Source: Brevundimonas sp. (lineage in GTDB: Bacteria; Pseudomonadota; Alphaproteobacteria; Caulobacterales; Caulobacteraceae). From it: a stretch of DNA of 64,000 bases. The position numbers and the translations under genes were made by a program. Position 1 is the first letter of the stretch. Each line of letters opens with the position of its first letter. This document shows positions 53,583 to 62,215 of this stretch, piece after piece. Below the pieces are notes generated by a model. It was not told the DNA's origin, ran no database searches, and was given only the letters and a program-made list of their open reading frames with translations. The DNA lies in contig NZ_JACVCG010000003.1 of the NCBI RefSeq assembly GCF_016742135.1, forward strand, positions 310,001 to 374,000. The letters are read 5' to 3'.

Positions 53583-54494
53583 TCACCCCGGCCATCCCCC
53601 CGCGCGGCTGAGGGCGCTGGGGGCGGGGCGGCCGATCTTTTCCCCGATCCAGCGGGCGGTTTCGATCAGGGCGTCGAGGTCATAGCCGGTGTCGAACCCG
53701 GCGCGCTCCAGCATATAGACCAGATCCTCGGTGGCGATATTGCCGGTGGCGCCGGGCGCGAACGGACAGCCCCCGATGCCGCCGACCGAGGCATCAAGAA
53801 AGTCGACCCCGGCTTCGATCCCCGCATGGGCATTGGCCAGGCCCGTGTTGCGCGTGTCATGGAAATGCAGGCGCAGGGTCGCCTCGGGCGCGGCCTTGCG
53901 CGCTGCCTCGACCTTCTTCGTCACGGCCCAGGGGTCGCCGGCGCCTATGGTGTCGGCCAGGGCGATCTCGCGGATGCCGAGGGCGGCATAGGCCCCGACC
54001 ATGTCGGCGACCTGATCGACACTGACCTCGCCGTCGAAGGGACAGCCCCAGACGCACGACAGGGTCACCGACAGCGAGGGGGCCGCATCCCCCGGTTCGG
54101 CATTGTGGCGGCGGGCGACGATGGCCTCGACCATGGCGCGCTGCCCGGCCCGGTCCAGCCCCTGATTCTTCAGGCCGAACCCGTCGGTGGCGGCGACCGA
54201 TATATTGACCTCATCGACCGCCGTGGTGATGGCCCGGTCATAGCCCCGCCCGTTCAGCACCAGACCGATGCGGCTGCGGCCCGGCTCGGGGGCCAGGGCG
54301 GACATGACTTCCTCGGCCCCGGCCATCTGCGGCACATATTTCGGGTGGACGAAGCTGACCGCCTCGATCCGGCGGGCTCCGGCGGTCTCCAGCCGTCGGG
54401 TCAGCTCGGCCCGCACGGCGGGCTCAAGCACGGTCTTCTCGTTCTGCAGGCCGTCACGGGGGCCGACCTCGACGATCTGGATGGGGCGGCTCAT
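53583..54494 (-). CDS. Hydroxymethylglutaryl-CoA lyase
   Basis: Cleaves 3-hydroxy-3-methylglutaryl-CoA to acetoacetate and acetyl-CoA in leucine breakdown; 303 residues. IVEVGPRDGLQNEKTVLEP is the conserved start with the catalytic Arg and metal-binding Asp; EAVSFVHPKYVPQMAG follows; LRLHFHDTRNTGLANA carries the metal-binding histidines; and the lyase signature with catalytic Cys is VGGIGGCPFAPGATGN. EDLVYMLERAGFDTG matches the C-terminal part. The ATG overlaps the GT39 gene stop by 4 bases, so expression is coupled to an unrelated envelope gene. Confidence 0.95.
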   Translation of the reverse strand: MSRPIQIVEVGPRDGLQNEKTVLEPAVRAELTRRLETAGARRIEAVSFVHPKYVPQMAGAEEVMSALAPEPGRSRIGLVLNGRGYDRAITTAVDEVNISVAATDGFGLKNQGLDRAGQRAMVEAIVARRHNAEPGDAAPSLSVTLSCVWGCPFDGEVSVDQVADMVGAYAALGIREIALADTIGAGDPWAVTKKVEAARKAAPEATLRLHFHDTRNTGLANAHAGIEAGVDFLDASVGGIGGCPFAPGATGNIATEDLVYMLERAGFDTGYDLDALIETARWIGEKIGRPAPSALSRAGGWPG

Positions 54495-56170
54495 CGGGCC
54501 GGTCCGGGAATGACCTCGCGGCCGGGCGGGGCATAGACGGTCAGATCCACCTCGTCCCCGGTCGAGTAATTATAGCCCGTCACCTGGCCCACGGCCCGCC
54601 CGGTCACGCCCCGTCGGGCCGCGGCCTGGGCAAAGGCCTCTGCGTCGCGCGCCTCGACGATGGCCGGGCGTCCCTCGGCCAGGGCCCGGGCCGCGCCCTC
54701 GGCATCGGTCAGCTGGGTCGCCCGCCCGGTCAGGAAGACGAAGCTGGGTTCATGGAAGGTGGTGATGGCCACCGGGCTGGTGGTCAGCCCCTGACGCGGG
54801 TGCAGATTGGCCTCCTCCAGCACCCGGGTCAGCTGGGGCGCGATGGCCAGGGGGCGCAGCTGACGGATGGTGCCGGACAGGGCGGCATGGCTGACGATGC
54901 CGAGCGCCAGCGCCGCGACCAGTCCCGCGACGGGCGCCTTGTTCAGCAGCAGGAAGCCGCCGATGGCCGCCGCCGCCACGGCCGTGACCATGGTGATGGC
55001 CGCCCAGGTCTGGGCCGTCGAGGTGGCATAGTTCGATACGCCATAGACGGTGATGGCCACGATCAGACCGGCGGCAATCAGGCCGAGCACCGCCCCGAGA
55101 CGTCGGGACAGCCGACCGATGGGGCGCGTCATCGCGACCGCCGCCAACAGGGCCAGCGCCCCGAATGTCGGCAGGGTATAGTGGGCCAGCTTGGTCGGGG
55201 TCAGCTCGAAGATCAGCCAGGCCGGCACCAGCCAGCAGATCAGGAAACGGACGGCCGGTTCGGCGCGCCGCTGCCAGGCCGTCGACACGGAGGCCGGCAG
55301 CAGCAGGGTCGCCGGGAAGAACAGCAACGGCAGCAGCAACAGGTAAAGACCCGGAGGCGCGCCGTGGCTTTCGTGGCCGCCCGCCACCTTGGGCGCCAGA
55401 TCGCCGGCGATGGCTTCGCGCCAGAAGGCCCCGTCGGTCGCGACCGTGATGGCCAGCGCCCACGGTCCGACGATCAGCGCCACCAGCGCCAGCCCCCAGC
55501 CCCAGCCCAGCGGCCGCAGCCAGCGAATGTCCCGGTCCCAGAGCGACAGCGCGAGGATGGCGGGCACGATGACGATCAGGCCGATCGGCCCCTTGACCAG
55601 AATCGACAGGCCCAGCGCCGCCCAGAAGATCAGCTTGTGGCCCCGGTTGGGCGGGTCATTGGCGCGAACGGCCAGGTAGATGCGCATCAGGGCGGCCATG
55701 GCGGCGGTCACACAGGCCGCCAGCACGGCGTCGGTCTTGGCGATTCCGGCCTCGGTCGACAGCAGGAAACAGGCCCCCATGATCGCACCGGCCAGCACGC
55801 CTGTGCGAGTGCCGAACACGGCCGACCCGACCCAGGCACAGGCGATGGCGGCGATCATGGCCCCCAACAGGGACGGCAGGCGATAGGGCACGATGTTGCG
55901 CGCCTCGAGACTGCCGGTTGCGGCCACTGCGACGGCCTGCATCCAGTAGATACCGATCGGCTTCTTCCAGCGCGGCTCGTCCTGGAAGCGGATGTCGACA
56001 TAGTCGCCGGTCTCGAGCATCTGCGAGGTGGCTTGGGCGTAACGGCTCTCGTCGCGATCCAGCGGCGGCAGCAGCATCAGGCTGGGCAGGCCCGCGACTA
56101 ATGCCACGAGCGCCGCGAAAGCCAGGCCGCGCCAGCCGCGCAGTCGATGAGCAAGATCGAAACCGGTCAT
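54491..56170 (-). CDS. GT39/ArnT-like membrane glycosyltransferase
   Basis: A 559-residue protein with about eleven to thirteen membrane segments through residue 420 and a soluble C-terminal part. LPPLDRDESRYAQATSQMLETGDYVDIRFQDEPRWKKP after the first segment is the catalytic periplasmic loop of the ArnT/PMT family, with the DRDE acidic motif. Family enzymes move a sugar from an undecaprenyl or dolichyl phosphate carrier to lipid A or protein in the periplasm. A divergent GT2 gene of the type that makes lipid-phosphate sugars adjoins it, which supports that role. HMG-CoA lyase follows with a 4-base overlap. Acceptor and sugar cannot be told. Confidence 0.9.
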   Translation of the reverse strand: MTGFDLAHRLRGWRGLAFAALVALVAGLPSLMLLPPLDRDESRYAQATSQMLETGDYVDIRFQDEPRWKKPIGIYWMQAVAVAATGSLEARNIVPYRLPSLLGAMIAAIACAWVGSAVFGTRTGVLAGAIMGACFLLSTEAGIAKTDAVLAACVTAAMAALMRIYLAVRANDPPNRGHKLIFWAALGLSILVKGPIGLIVIVPAILALSLWDRDIRWLRPLGWGWGLALVALIVGPWALAITVATDGAFWREAIAGDLAPKVAGGHESHGAPPGLYLLLLPLLFFPATLLLPASVSTAWQRRAEPAVRFLICWLVPAWLIFELTPTKLAHYTLPTFGALALLAAVAMTRPIGRLSRRLGAVLGLIAAGLIVAITVYGVSNYATSTAQTWAAITMVTAVAAAAIGGFLLLNKAPVAGLVAALALGIVSHAALSGTIRQLRPLAIAPQLTRVLEEANLHPRQGLTTSPVAITTFHEPSFVFLTGRATQLTDAEGAARALAEGRPAIVEARDAEAFAQAAARRGVTGRAVGQVTGYNYSTGDEVDLTVYAPPGREVIPGPAR

Positions 56171-56271
56171 GGTGCCGCTTCTATCACGCGGTTTCGGATC
56201 GCGTCAGCCGTCTCGCGCGACCGTGAGCGCGTGGCCTCCCCCTTGGTCGCGAAACGGGCTAGACAACGGCC

Positions 56272-57000
56272 ATGACAGCCGCGCTTCCCCGCATTTCCGT
56301 AGTGGTTCCCGTGCATGACGAGGCGGGGGCGGTCGAAGCCCTCGTCACCGAGATCGCCGAGGCCTTTTCCGGCCGGGCGTACGAGATGGTGCTGGTCAAT
56401 GACGCCAGTCGCGATCAGACGCTGGCTATCCTGGAGGACCTCAAGACGCGCTTTCCGGCGCTCCGCGTCCTGTCGCACGGGGCCAATGCGGGCCAGAGCC
56501 GCGCCGTGCGCACGGGCATTCTCGCGGCGCGCGGAGAGGTGGTGGTGACCCTGGACGGCGATGGCCAGAACCCCCCGTCCGAGGCGCCGAAACTGGTCGA
56601 TGCCCTGCTGGCCGCCCCGCCCGAGGTGGCCCTGGTCGGCGGCGTCCGCCAGCGGCGTCAGGACACCGGCGCCAAGCTGTGGGCGTCGCGCTGGGCCAAC
56701 CGCATCCGCAAGCGCCTGCTGGGTGACGACGCCGACGATACCGGCTGTGGGCTGAAGGCGTTCCGGCGCGACGCCTTTCTGCGGCTTCCCTATTTCGATC
56801 ACATCCACCGCTATCTGCCGGCCCTGATGATCCGCGAGGGCTACCAGAACCGCTATCTGCCCATCGCACACCGGGCGCGCGATTCCGGACGGTCAAAATA
56901 CACCAACTGGGAGAGGCTGATGGCCAGCCTCTCCGACCTTCTGGGCGTCATGTGGTTGAAATCGCGGGCCCGGAACCCGGGCCAGATCACCGAAGCCTGA
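56272..57000 (+). CDS. GT2-family glycosyltransferase (dolichol/undecaprenyl-phosphate sugar synthase-like)
   Basis: A 242-residue GT-A glycosyltransferase without membrane segments at its C-terminus, in the DPM1-like group. ISVVVPVHDEAGAVEALVTEIA at the N-terminus, VLVNDASRDQTLAIL, and the donor-metal motif TLDGDGQNPPSEAPKLVDAL are characteristic; DADDTGCGLKAFRRDAFLRLPYFDHIHRYLPALM carries the base region. HRARDSGRSKYTNWERL is the conserved C-terminal basic motif. It transfers a sugar to a polyprenyl phosphate on the cytosolic side. The ArnT-like gene diverges from it across 101 bases, so the two may act in series. Confidence 0.92.
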   Translation: MTAALPRISVVVPVHDEAGAVEALVTEIAEAFSGRAYEMVLVNDASRDQTLAILEDLKTRFPALRVLSHGANAGQSRAVRTGILAARGEVVVTLDGDGQNPPSEAPKLVDALLAAPPEVALVGGVRQRRQDTGAKLWASRWANRIRKRLLGDDADDTGCGLKAFRRDAFLRLPYFDHIHRYLPALMIREGYQNRYLPIAHRARDSGRSKYTNWERLMASLSDLLGVMWLKSRARNPGQITEA

Positions 57001-57114
57001 CGCCCGGCCCGCGCGTGATGGCGCAGCCGACGGAACAGGGTTAGACTTGCCGTAAAGGTTAACCGGCGTCAGAGTTGGATCAGAGATCCGCGCCGGAGCA
57101 TGAGGGGATAGGCC

Positions 57115-57540
57115 ATGTGGATTGCTGTACCGCTGCTGGTCGTGCCGTGGCTGCTCTATAATGTCGTCGTTCTGACGGGCCTTATGGGGGGTGATCCGAC
57201 GCTGGGCGCCGATCCCGCGCTTAGACAGGCGGTCTTTTCCCTGCCCATGGCCTCCGGCGTGCGCTGGAGCGTCGGCGTGGGGGACATGGTCCTCTTTCTC
57301 GGCCTGATCTTCCTGTTCTTCGAGCTGCTGAAATCGACCTCCAGCCAGAAGGTGGCGATCATCAATCACGCCCTGTCGATGATCCTGTTCGTGGTCTGCC
57401 TGGTGCAGTTCCTGCTGATCCCCAGCTTTGCCACCTCGACCTTCTTCCTGATCACCATAATGGTCATGCTGGATGTGCTGGCCGGCTTCATCGTGACGAT
57501 CATCGCGGCCCGCAAGGATCTGGATTTCAGCGGCGCGTGA
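57115..57540 (+). CDS. Conserved integral membrane protein
   Basis: A 141-residue protein with four hydrophobic segments (about residues 2-24, 55-75, 83-105 and 108-132) and little sequence outside the membrane; the loop GGDPTLGADPALRQAVFSLPMASGVRWSVG follows the first segment. I do not know its function. CATGAGGGGATAGGCC before the ATG contains a fair ribosome binding site. Its TGA directly abuts the end of a possible 27-residue gene on the other strand. Confidence 0.8.
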   Translation: MWIAVPLLVVPWLLYNVVVLTGLMGGDPTLGADPALRQAVFSLPMASGVRWSVGVGDMVLFLGLIFLFFELLKSTSSQKVAIINHALSMILFVVCLVQFLLIPSFATSTFFLITIMVMLDVLAGFIVTIIAARKDLDFSGA

Positions 57541-57624
57541 TCAGCCGAACACGCTGAACACCAGGGCCACGACCAGCACGTCGACGGTGCGGGCGGCGAA
57601 GGAAAACAGACTGGGCAGAGACAT
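57541..57624 (-). CDS. Possible 27-residue hydrophobic small protein
   Basis: The frame codes MSLPSLFSFAARTVDVLVVA plus LVFSVFG. The second half is hydrophobic enough to enter or span a membrane. CGGAGCCCGGATC places a strong GGAG 8-9 bases before the ATG at 57624, which is the main support beyond the open frame. It converges with the membrane protein gene with no base between the stop codons. Too short for composition tests, so it may be chance. Confidence 0.4.
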   Translation of the reverse strand: MSLPSLFSFAARTVDVLVVALVFSVFG

Positions 57625-57693
57625 GATCCGGGCTCCGGGACGGGACAGGGGTCCCGCCTCCAGCAAGGGTCATGCCGCAGCGCTGGCCGGTCG

Positions 57694-58080
57694 TCAGACC
57701 TCGGTCTTGCCCGTCTTGCCCGGAGGTGGGCGGCGGTCGTTCGACCCGGAATATTCATTGCCCAGATAGGCTGAACGTGCGGCTTCCAGAACCGGTGGGC
57801 CGCCTCTCAGGCCTTTTCTGGCCCCGGTCTGGCCCAGCATCTGGGCCTCAAACGTTCCCGTCCCGAGCGGCGGCAGGGGCAGGGAAGCGGCAGGGGCTGC
57901 CGCGGGATCGGCAGTTTCGTCCGGGGTCCCGGCAGGGCTTTCCCCGAGCACCAGGGCGCGCCCTTCGGCCCGGCGATCCGCCTGTCGACGTTCGTCCCCG
58001 CGACGCCGGCCCTCGCGCCGGTCCTGCCCGACGGCCGCGACAGGCGGAGTGGGACCGACGGGCGGGATGCGCCCGGTCAT
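57694..58080 (-). CDS. Hypothetical protein coupled to phaR
   Basis: A 128-residue protein with no recognised domain. It is Arg-, Pro- and Ala-rich with low complexity through residue 75; the last part, SAYLGNEYSGSNDRRPPPGKTGK, looks more constrained. The ATG overlaps the phaR stop by 4 bases (ATGA), which argues that it is translated. No signal or membrane segment. It may be mostly disordered, perhaps with a role in polyhydroxyalkanoate granule biology, but only the position suggests that. Confidence 0.6.
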   Translation of the reverse strand: MTGRIPPVGPTPPVAAVGQDRREGRRRGDERRQADRRAEGRALVLGESPAGTPDETADPAAAPAASLPLPPLGTGTFEAQMLGQTGARKGLRGGPPVLEAARSAYLGNEYSGSNDRRPPPGKTGKTEV

Positions 58081-58748
58081 GCCGGATCCGATCCGCCCTT
58101 GCCGCCCTGACCGGCGCCCTGACCCGCACCCTGGGCCAGACGGTCGATCTGGGCGCGCATCTCGTCCATCTGGCGGCGCATCTCGTCCAGTGCCGCGTCG
58201 CTGCCCGGGGCGGTCTCCGACGCTGTCGCCCGGGGTGCAGGCTCGGACGCCTCGGGGGTCCCGTCGGTCGTTCCGGCGCGCGCAAAGCTGTTGAAGCCCG
58301 GGAACAGGGTCATGGCCTTCTGGAACATCAGCATGTTCTGGCGGACGGCATCCTCCATAAGGCCCGCCCCCGCCCCCGTGCCGAACGCCCGGTTCAACTG
58401 GGCCCTGAACTGTTCCTGCTGCTTCGAGAAGGAATCCAGCGACATTTCCAGATAGCTGGGCAGCACACCCTGCATCTGGCCGCCGTAAAAACCGATCAGC
58501 CGCCGCAGGAATTGCACGGGCAACAAGGCCTCGCCGCGGCTTTCTTCCTCAAAGATGATCTGGGTCAGGATGGTCCGGGTCAGATCATCATTGGTCTTGG
58601 CGTCATAGACGACGAAGTCGATCCCCTCGCGCACCATGGCGGCCAGATCGTCGAGCGTCACATAGGAGGAGGTGGCGGTATTGTAGAGCCGCCGGTTCGC
58701 ATATTTCTTGATGACGACCGTGTCGCCACCGGGCCTGGCATCCGTCAC
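58077..58748 (-). CDS. phaR: Polyhydroxyalkanoate synthesis repressor PhaR
   Basis: A 223-residue regulator that binds PHB granules and represses phasin and PHB genes when granules are absent. VVIKKYANRRLYNTATSSYVTLDDL is the signature N-terminal DNA-binding domain (about residues 11-35), and IDFVVYDAKTNDDLTRTILTQIIFEEE and LPVQFLRRLIGFYGGQMQ form the PHB-accumulation regulatory domain. PSYLEMSLDSFSKQQEQFRAQ follows as an amphipathic helix. The C-terminal quarter is Ala/Gly-rich with a coiled coil DEMRRQMDEMRAQIDRLAQG. A coupled small gene follows. The PHA synthase genes are not in this window. Confidence 0.95.
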   Translation of the reverse strand: MTDARPGGDTVVIKKYANRRLYNTATSSYVTLDDLAAMVREGIDFVVYDAKTNDDLTRTILTQIIFEEESRGEALLPVQFLRRLIGFYGGQMQGVLPSYLEMSLDSFSKQQEQFRAQLNRAFGTGAGAGLMEDAVRQNMLMFQKAMTLFPGFNSFARAGTTDGTPEASEPAPRATASETAPGSDAALDEMRRQMDEMRAQIDRLAQGAGQGAGQGGKGGSDPA

Positions 58749-58823
58749 GCTGATGTCCTTGTCATGAAACCGGAGCCACTATCGCCCGGTCCGGCGGTTT
58801 ACGCCAGCCTTCAGCGCCGGGCC

Positions 58824-59534
58824 TCAGCCGGCCGGCACCAGCACCACGCCGACGAGGACGGCGGCCCAGTGCACACCGGCCCCGGCCACCACGAATCCAT
58901 GCCAGATGGCCCGCCGGAACTTCACCTTGGGACTGATGAAGACGAACACGCCCGAGGTATAGACCAGCCCGCCGATCACCAGCAGGGTGAGGGCGGCGGG
59001 GTGTACCGTGTCCAGCATGGGTTTGAGCGCCAGCACGGCCAGCCAGCCGAAGATCACATAGACCGTGCTCCAGATCGCGTCGGACAGCCGCGGCAGCACC
59101 AGCTTGGCGGCCACGCCCGCCAGCGCCAGCGTCCAGATCAGCAGGGTGAAACCCGTCGACCAGGCCCCCTCGAACCTCTGGGTGGTAAAGGGCGTATAGC
59201 TGCCGGCGATCATCAGGAAGATGGCGGCCTCATCCAGCCGCCTCAGCAGCGGCCGGGCCGGGCCGGGATGGGTCAGATTATAGACGGTCGATGCCGTCAG
59301 CATGGCGATCAGGCACAGGGCATAGACGGCGGTCGCCAGGATCAGGCCCGCACCGCCTTCCGAAAACGATGACAGGATTGCCAGCACGATGCCGCCGATC
59401 CCGGCCAGACCGAGGCCGATCAGATGCACCCACAGATCGGCCAGCCGCTCGCCCCGCGTCTCATAGTGCTCGGCCATGTCCAGCTCATCGGGCTGCATCA
59501 GGCGGCGGATCAGGGCGGGCAGTGTCCGGGTCAT
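58824..59534 (-). CDS. Hemolysin III family (YqfA/PAQR-like) membrane protein
   Basis: A 236-residue protein with seven membrane segments. LADLWVHLIGLGLAG after a cytosolic N-terminus, STVYNLTHPGP, DEAAIFLMIAGSYTPFT and the C-terminal GFVVAGAGVHWAAVLVGV match the HlyIII/PAQR fold, in which Ser, Asp and His residues of these motifs bind zinc and are related to ceramidase-type hydrolases. The NH-W-containing last segment has His but the typical HxxxH pair reads FRRAIWHGFVVAGAGVHW. The name hemolysin III is historic and does not imply a toxin. Confidence 0.9.
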   Translation of the reverse strand: MTRTLPALIRRLMQPDELDMAEHYETRGERLADLWVHLIGLGLAGIGGIVLAILSSFSEGGAGLILATAVYALCLIAMLTASTVYNLTHPGPARPLLRRLDEAAIFLMIAGSYTPFTTQRFEGAWSTGFTLLIWTLALAGVAAKLVLPRLSDAIWSTVYVIFGWLAVLALKPMLDTVHPAALTLLVIGGLVYTSGVFVFISPKVKFRRAIWHGFVVAGAGVHWAAVLVGVVLVPAG

Positions 59535-59690
59535 GGGCCGTGCTTTCTTCAGGCCGTTACAGAAGACGCATCGAGACAGTCACTGTGGCCGACATTAGGA
59601 CGATGAAATGACTGGACCCTGAATCCTCTCCATCCCGACCGACAAGACTCCCGCCTGCGGCAGTTACGCCACAGGAAACGGGCGTACGGC

Positions 59691-61001
59691 CTAAAGGATG
59701 TAGCGGCTCAGATCGCTGTCCCCGGTCAGGTTGCCCAGCCGCTCGCGCACCGCGTCGGCGTCAAAGCGGATCGTCTGGCCGGACAGGTCGGCAGCCTTGT
59801 AGCTGGTCTCTTCCAGAACCCGCTCGACCACGGTGATCAGGCGCCGCGCCCCGATGTTCTCGATGGCCCCGTTGGCCGCGACGGCGGCGTCGGCCAGCGC
59901 CTCGATGGCATCGTCGGTGAACTCCAGCGTCACATCCTCGGTCGCCAGCAGGGCCTGATTCTGGCGGATCAGATTGGCCTCGGGCTCGGTCAGGATGCGC
60001 TTGAAGTCGTCGCGCGTCAGGGCCTTCAACTCGACCCGGATCGGCAGCCGCCCCTGAAGCTCGGGCAACAGGTCGCTGGGCTTGGAAACATGAAACGCGC
60101 CCGACGCCACGAACAGCACATGGTCGGATTTCACCGGGCCATAACGGGTCGTCACCGTCGTCCCCTCGATCAGGGGCAAGAGGTCCCGTTGAACGCCCTC
60201 GCGGCTGACATCGGCGCCGCCTCGATCCTGTCGCGCGGCGACCTTGTCGATCTCGTCGATGAAGACGATGCCCTCGGTCTCTGCCAGAAGCACCGCCTCG
60301 CGCGCCAGACTGTCGGTGTCGAGCAGCTTGTCCGATTCCTCGGCGATCAGGGGCGCGTGGGCCGCCTTGACCGACAGCCGCACCGTCTTCGTGCGCGGGC
60401 CGCTCATCTTGCCCAGCATCTCGGTCAGATTGATCATGCCGACATTGCCGCCCGGGCTCATGCCCGGCAGGTCCAGCCCCGGCAGGGGAGAGGCGGTATC
60501 GGCCAGCGCCAGGTCGATCTCCTTGTCGTCCAGCTCGCCCTTGCGCAGTCGGGCGCGAAACGCGTCACGCGTGGCCTTCTGGGCGCCGGGCCCCACCAGG
60601 GCATCCAGAATCCGGTCCTCCGCCGCGCGCTCGGCCTGGGCGCGCACCTCGTCCCTGCGGCGGTCGCGGACCAGGATCAGCGCGGCCTCGACCAGATCCC
60701 GCAGAATCTGGTCGACGTCCCGGCCGACATAGCCGACCTCGGTGAATTTGGTGGCCTCGACCTTCAGGAACGGCGACCCGGTCAGCTTCGCCAGCCGTCG
60801 GGCAATCTCGGTCTTGCCGACGCCGGTGGGGCCAATCATCAGAATATTCTTGGGTGTTACCTCGTCGCGCAGCTCGTCGGGCACGCGCTTGCGCCGCCAG
60901 CGGTTGCGCAGCGCCAGGGCCACGGCGCGCTTGGCGTCCGCCTGGCCGACGATGAAGCGGTCCAGCTCCGAGACGATTTCGCGGGGAGAGAGGTCGGTCA
61001 T
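59691..61001 (-). CDS. hslU: ATP-dependent protease ATPase subunit HslU
   Basis: A 436-residue AAA+ unfoldase that feeds proteins to Hsl[22 protein letters not shown] is the N-terminal family start, Walker [16 protein letters not shown] follows at about residues 57-70, then [22 protein letters not shown] (pore loop GYVG). The I domain includes [17 protein letters not shown]. Walker B is [10 protein letters not shown], with [15 protein letters not shown] after it, and the C-terminal [18 protein letters not shown] and SDLSRYIL end the protein. The ATG overlaps the hslV stop by 4 bases. A shared heat-shock promoter upstream of hslV is likely. Confidence 0.97.
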   Translation of the reverse strand: MTDLSPREIVSELDRFIVGQADAKRAVALALRNRWRRKRVPDELRDEVTPKNILMIGPTGVGKTEIARRLAKLTGSPFLKVEATKFTEVGYVGRDVDQILRDLVEAALILVRDRRRDEVRAQAERAAEDRILDALVGPGAQKATRDAFRARLRKGELDDKEIDLALADTASPLPGLDLPGMSPGGNVGMINLTEMLGKMSGPRTKTVRLSVKAAHAPLIAEESDKLLDTDSLAREAVLLAETEGIVFIDEIDKVAARQDRGGADVSREGVQRDLLPLIEGTTVTTRYGPVKSDHVLFVASGAFHVSKPSDLLPELQGRLPIRVELKALTRDDFKRILTEPEANLIRQNQALLATEDVTLEFTDDAIEALADAAVAANGAIENIGARRLITVVERVLEETSYKAADLSGQTIRFDADAVRERLGNLTGDSDLSRYIL

Positions 61002-61579
61002 TCGGCACCTCCCAGCCGCTCCACCGTCAGATTGCCGTTGGTGTAGACACAGACCTCGGCGGCGATGGCCATGGCCTTTCGGGCGATTGCCTCGGCGTCC
61101 AGGTCCGTGTTCTCGATCAGCGCCCGGGCGGCCGACAGGGCGAAATTGCCGCCGGAGCCGACAGCGGCGGCTCCATGCTCGGGCTCCAGCACATCGCCGA
61201 CCCCCGTGACCGTAAAGATCGAGGTCCTGTCGGCGACCAGCAGCATGGCCTCCAGCCGCCGCAGATAACGGTCGGTGCGCCAATCCTTGGCTAGGTCGAC
61301 ACAGGCGCGGGCCAGCTGCTCCGGATACTGTTCCAGCTTGGCCTCAAGCCGTTCCAGCAGGGTAAAGGCGTCGGCGGTCGCACCCGCGAATCCCGCGACG
61401 ACCCGCCCGCCCGCCAGGGTCCGGACCTTGCGCGCGGCCCCCTTGACGATGGTGGGCCCCATCGAGACCTGGCCGTCGCCGGCGATGACCGTCGTGCCGC
61501 CCTTGCGCACGGCCAGGATGGTGGTGCCGTGCCAGCCCGGGCCGGAATGGGAGGGGAGGAGGGAGTCTGCGTGGCTCAT
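60998..61579 (-). CDS. hslV: ATP-dependent protease proteolytic subunit HslV
   Basis: A 193-residue proteasome-like protease. The mature N-terminal nucleophile is the Thr of [12 protein letters not shown], after an 18-residue propeptide from the ATG at 61579. [40 protein letters not shown] and [14 protein letters not shown] are family segments. An ATG three codons upstream (61588) would lie inside the predicted -10 of the heat-shock promoter. The promoter leaves almost no leader before 61579, so the message may be leaderless. Coupled to hslU by ATGA. Confidence 0.96.
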   Translation of the reverse strand: MSHADSLLPSHSGPGWHGTTILAVRKGGTTVIAGDGQVSMGPTIVKGAARKVRTLAGGRVVAGFAGATADAFTLLERLEAKLEQYPEQLARACVDLAKDWRTDRYLRRLEAMLLVADRTSIFTVTGVGDVLEPEHGAAAVGSGGNFALSAARALIENTDLDAEAIARKAMAIAAEVCVYTNGNLTVERLGGAE

Positions 61580-61586
61580 GCCGCCC

Positions 61587-61615
61587 AAATGGGGCCGCGT
61601 TTGAGCGTGCGCAAG
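61587..61615 (-). promoter_or_regulatory. Candidate heat-shock (RpoH/sigma-32) promoter of hslVU
   Basis: On the minus strand CTTGCG (61615-61610), a 15-base spacer, then CCCCATTT (61594-61587), matching the RpoH -10 consensus CCCCATNT very well. A second CTTGAG a little further upstream is too far. Transcription should begin about at the hslV ATG. Confidence 0.55.
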
Positions 61616-61663
61616 CTCAAGGTTCTGAAATGTAACAGACTAATGACGGCCACAAAATTGCCC

Positions 61664-61693
61664 ATGTAACCCGTTACATTGGAATTCAATTCC
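61664..61693. promoter_or_regulatory. Operator-like palindromes upstream of the BLUF gene
   Basis: ATGTAAC-CC-GTTACAT at 61664-61679 is a perfect 7+7 inverted repeat. GGAATT-C-AATTCC at 61681-61693 is a second perfect palindrome next to it. A third copy of the half site, ATGTAAC, is at 61630-61636. All are AT-rich in a GC-rich window and lie 45-110 bases before the BLUF start, so a dimeric repressor or activator probably binds here. The regulator is not identified. Confidence 0.6.
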
Positions 61694-61738
61694 GTGTAGC
61701 GTCCTTGTCTTCGCAATTCTCCCCGGTCAGGAAGAACA

Positions 61739-62167
61739 ATGCTCCATCGCGTCACCTATGTGAGCGAGGCCATGGGCTCGCTCGGTACCAGTCTGCTTTC
61801 GGTCGCCCAGGTTCTGGGTGTGTCCGAGGCCAACAACCGTCGCGATCACCTGACCGGGGCCATTGCACTGGACCGGGGACGCATCGTCCAGGTCATCGAG
61901 GGCGCGCGGGCGGATGTTGATCGCCTGCTCGGCCGTCTCAGGACCGATCCACGACATAAAAATCTGTCGATCCTCGCGGATCGTCCGGTCGCCGCCCGTC
62001 TGTTCTATGCGCCCATGGCCCACTGCCATTTCGAAACCTGGTCCACCGGCCTCGACCTGCTGGCCCTGTCGGAAGGCCATGTGCCGGTTGATCGGGCCGA
62101 AGCCCTTCTGGCCGAGTGCGCCCGCGGCGATGACACCCATGCCGGGCGGACCGGCACCGACGGCTAG
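61739..62167 (+). CDS. BLUF-domain blue-light photoreceptor
   Basis: A 142-residue protein that is almost only a BLUF domain. The flavin-pocket residues are visible: Tyr7 in RVTYVSEA, Asn33 in ANNRRDHLTGAI, Gln51 in GRIVQVIEGARADVDRLL and Trp101 in HFETWST. The residue two after Trp, usually Met (WSM), is Thr103. RDHLTG stands for the usual xxxITG. There is no fused effector domain, so it must act on a partner, as do short BLUF proteins such as PixD/BlrB. GGTCAGGAAGAACAATG has a good ribosome binding site. Palindromic operator-like sites lie just upstream. The ThiF/MoeB-like gene follows 48 bases after the stop. Confidence 0.93.
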   Translation: MLHRVTYVSEAMGSLGTSLLSVAQVLGVSEANNRRDHLTGAIALDRGRIVQVIEGARADVDRLLGRLRTDPRHKNLSILADRPVAARLFYAPMAHCHFETWSTGLDLLALSEGHVPVDRAEALLAECARGDDTHAGRTGTDG

Positions 62168-62215
62168 GTGCACAATCCGGGTCGCGTCGGTGCCCACGGC
62201 GGCCTAAACAGGGCC

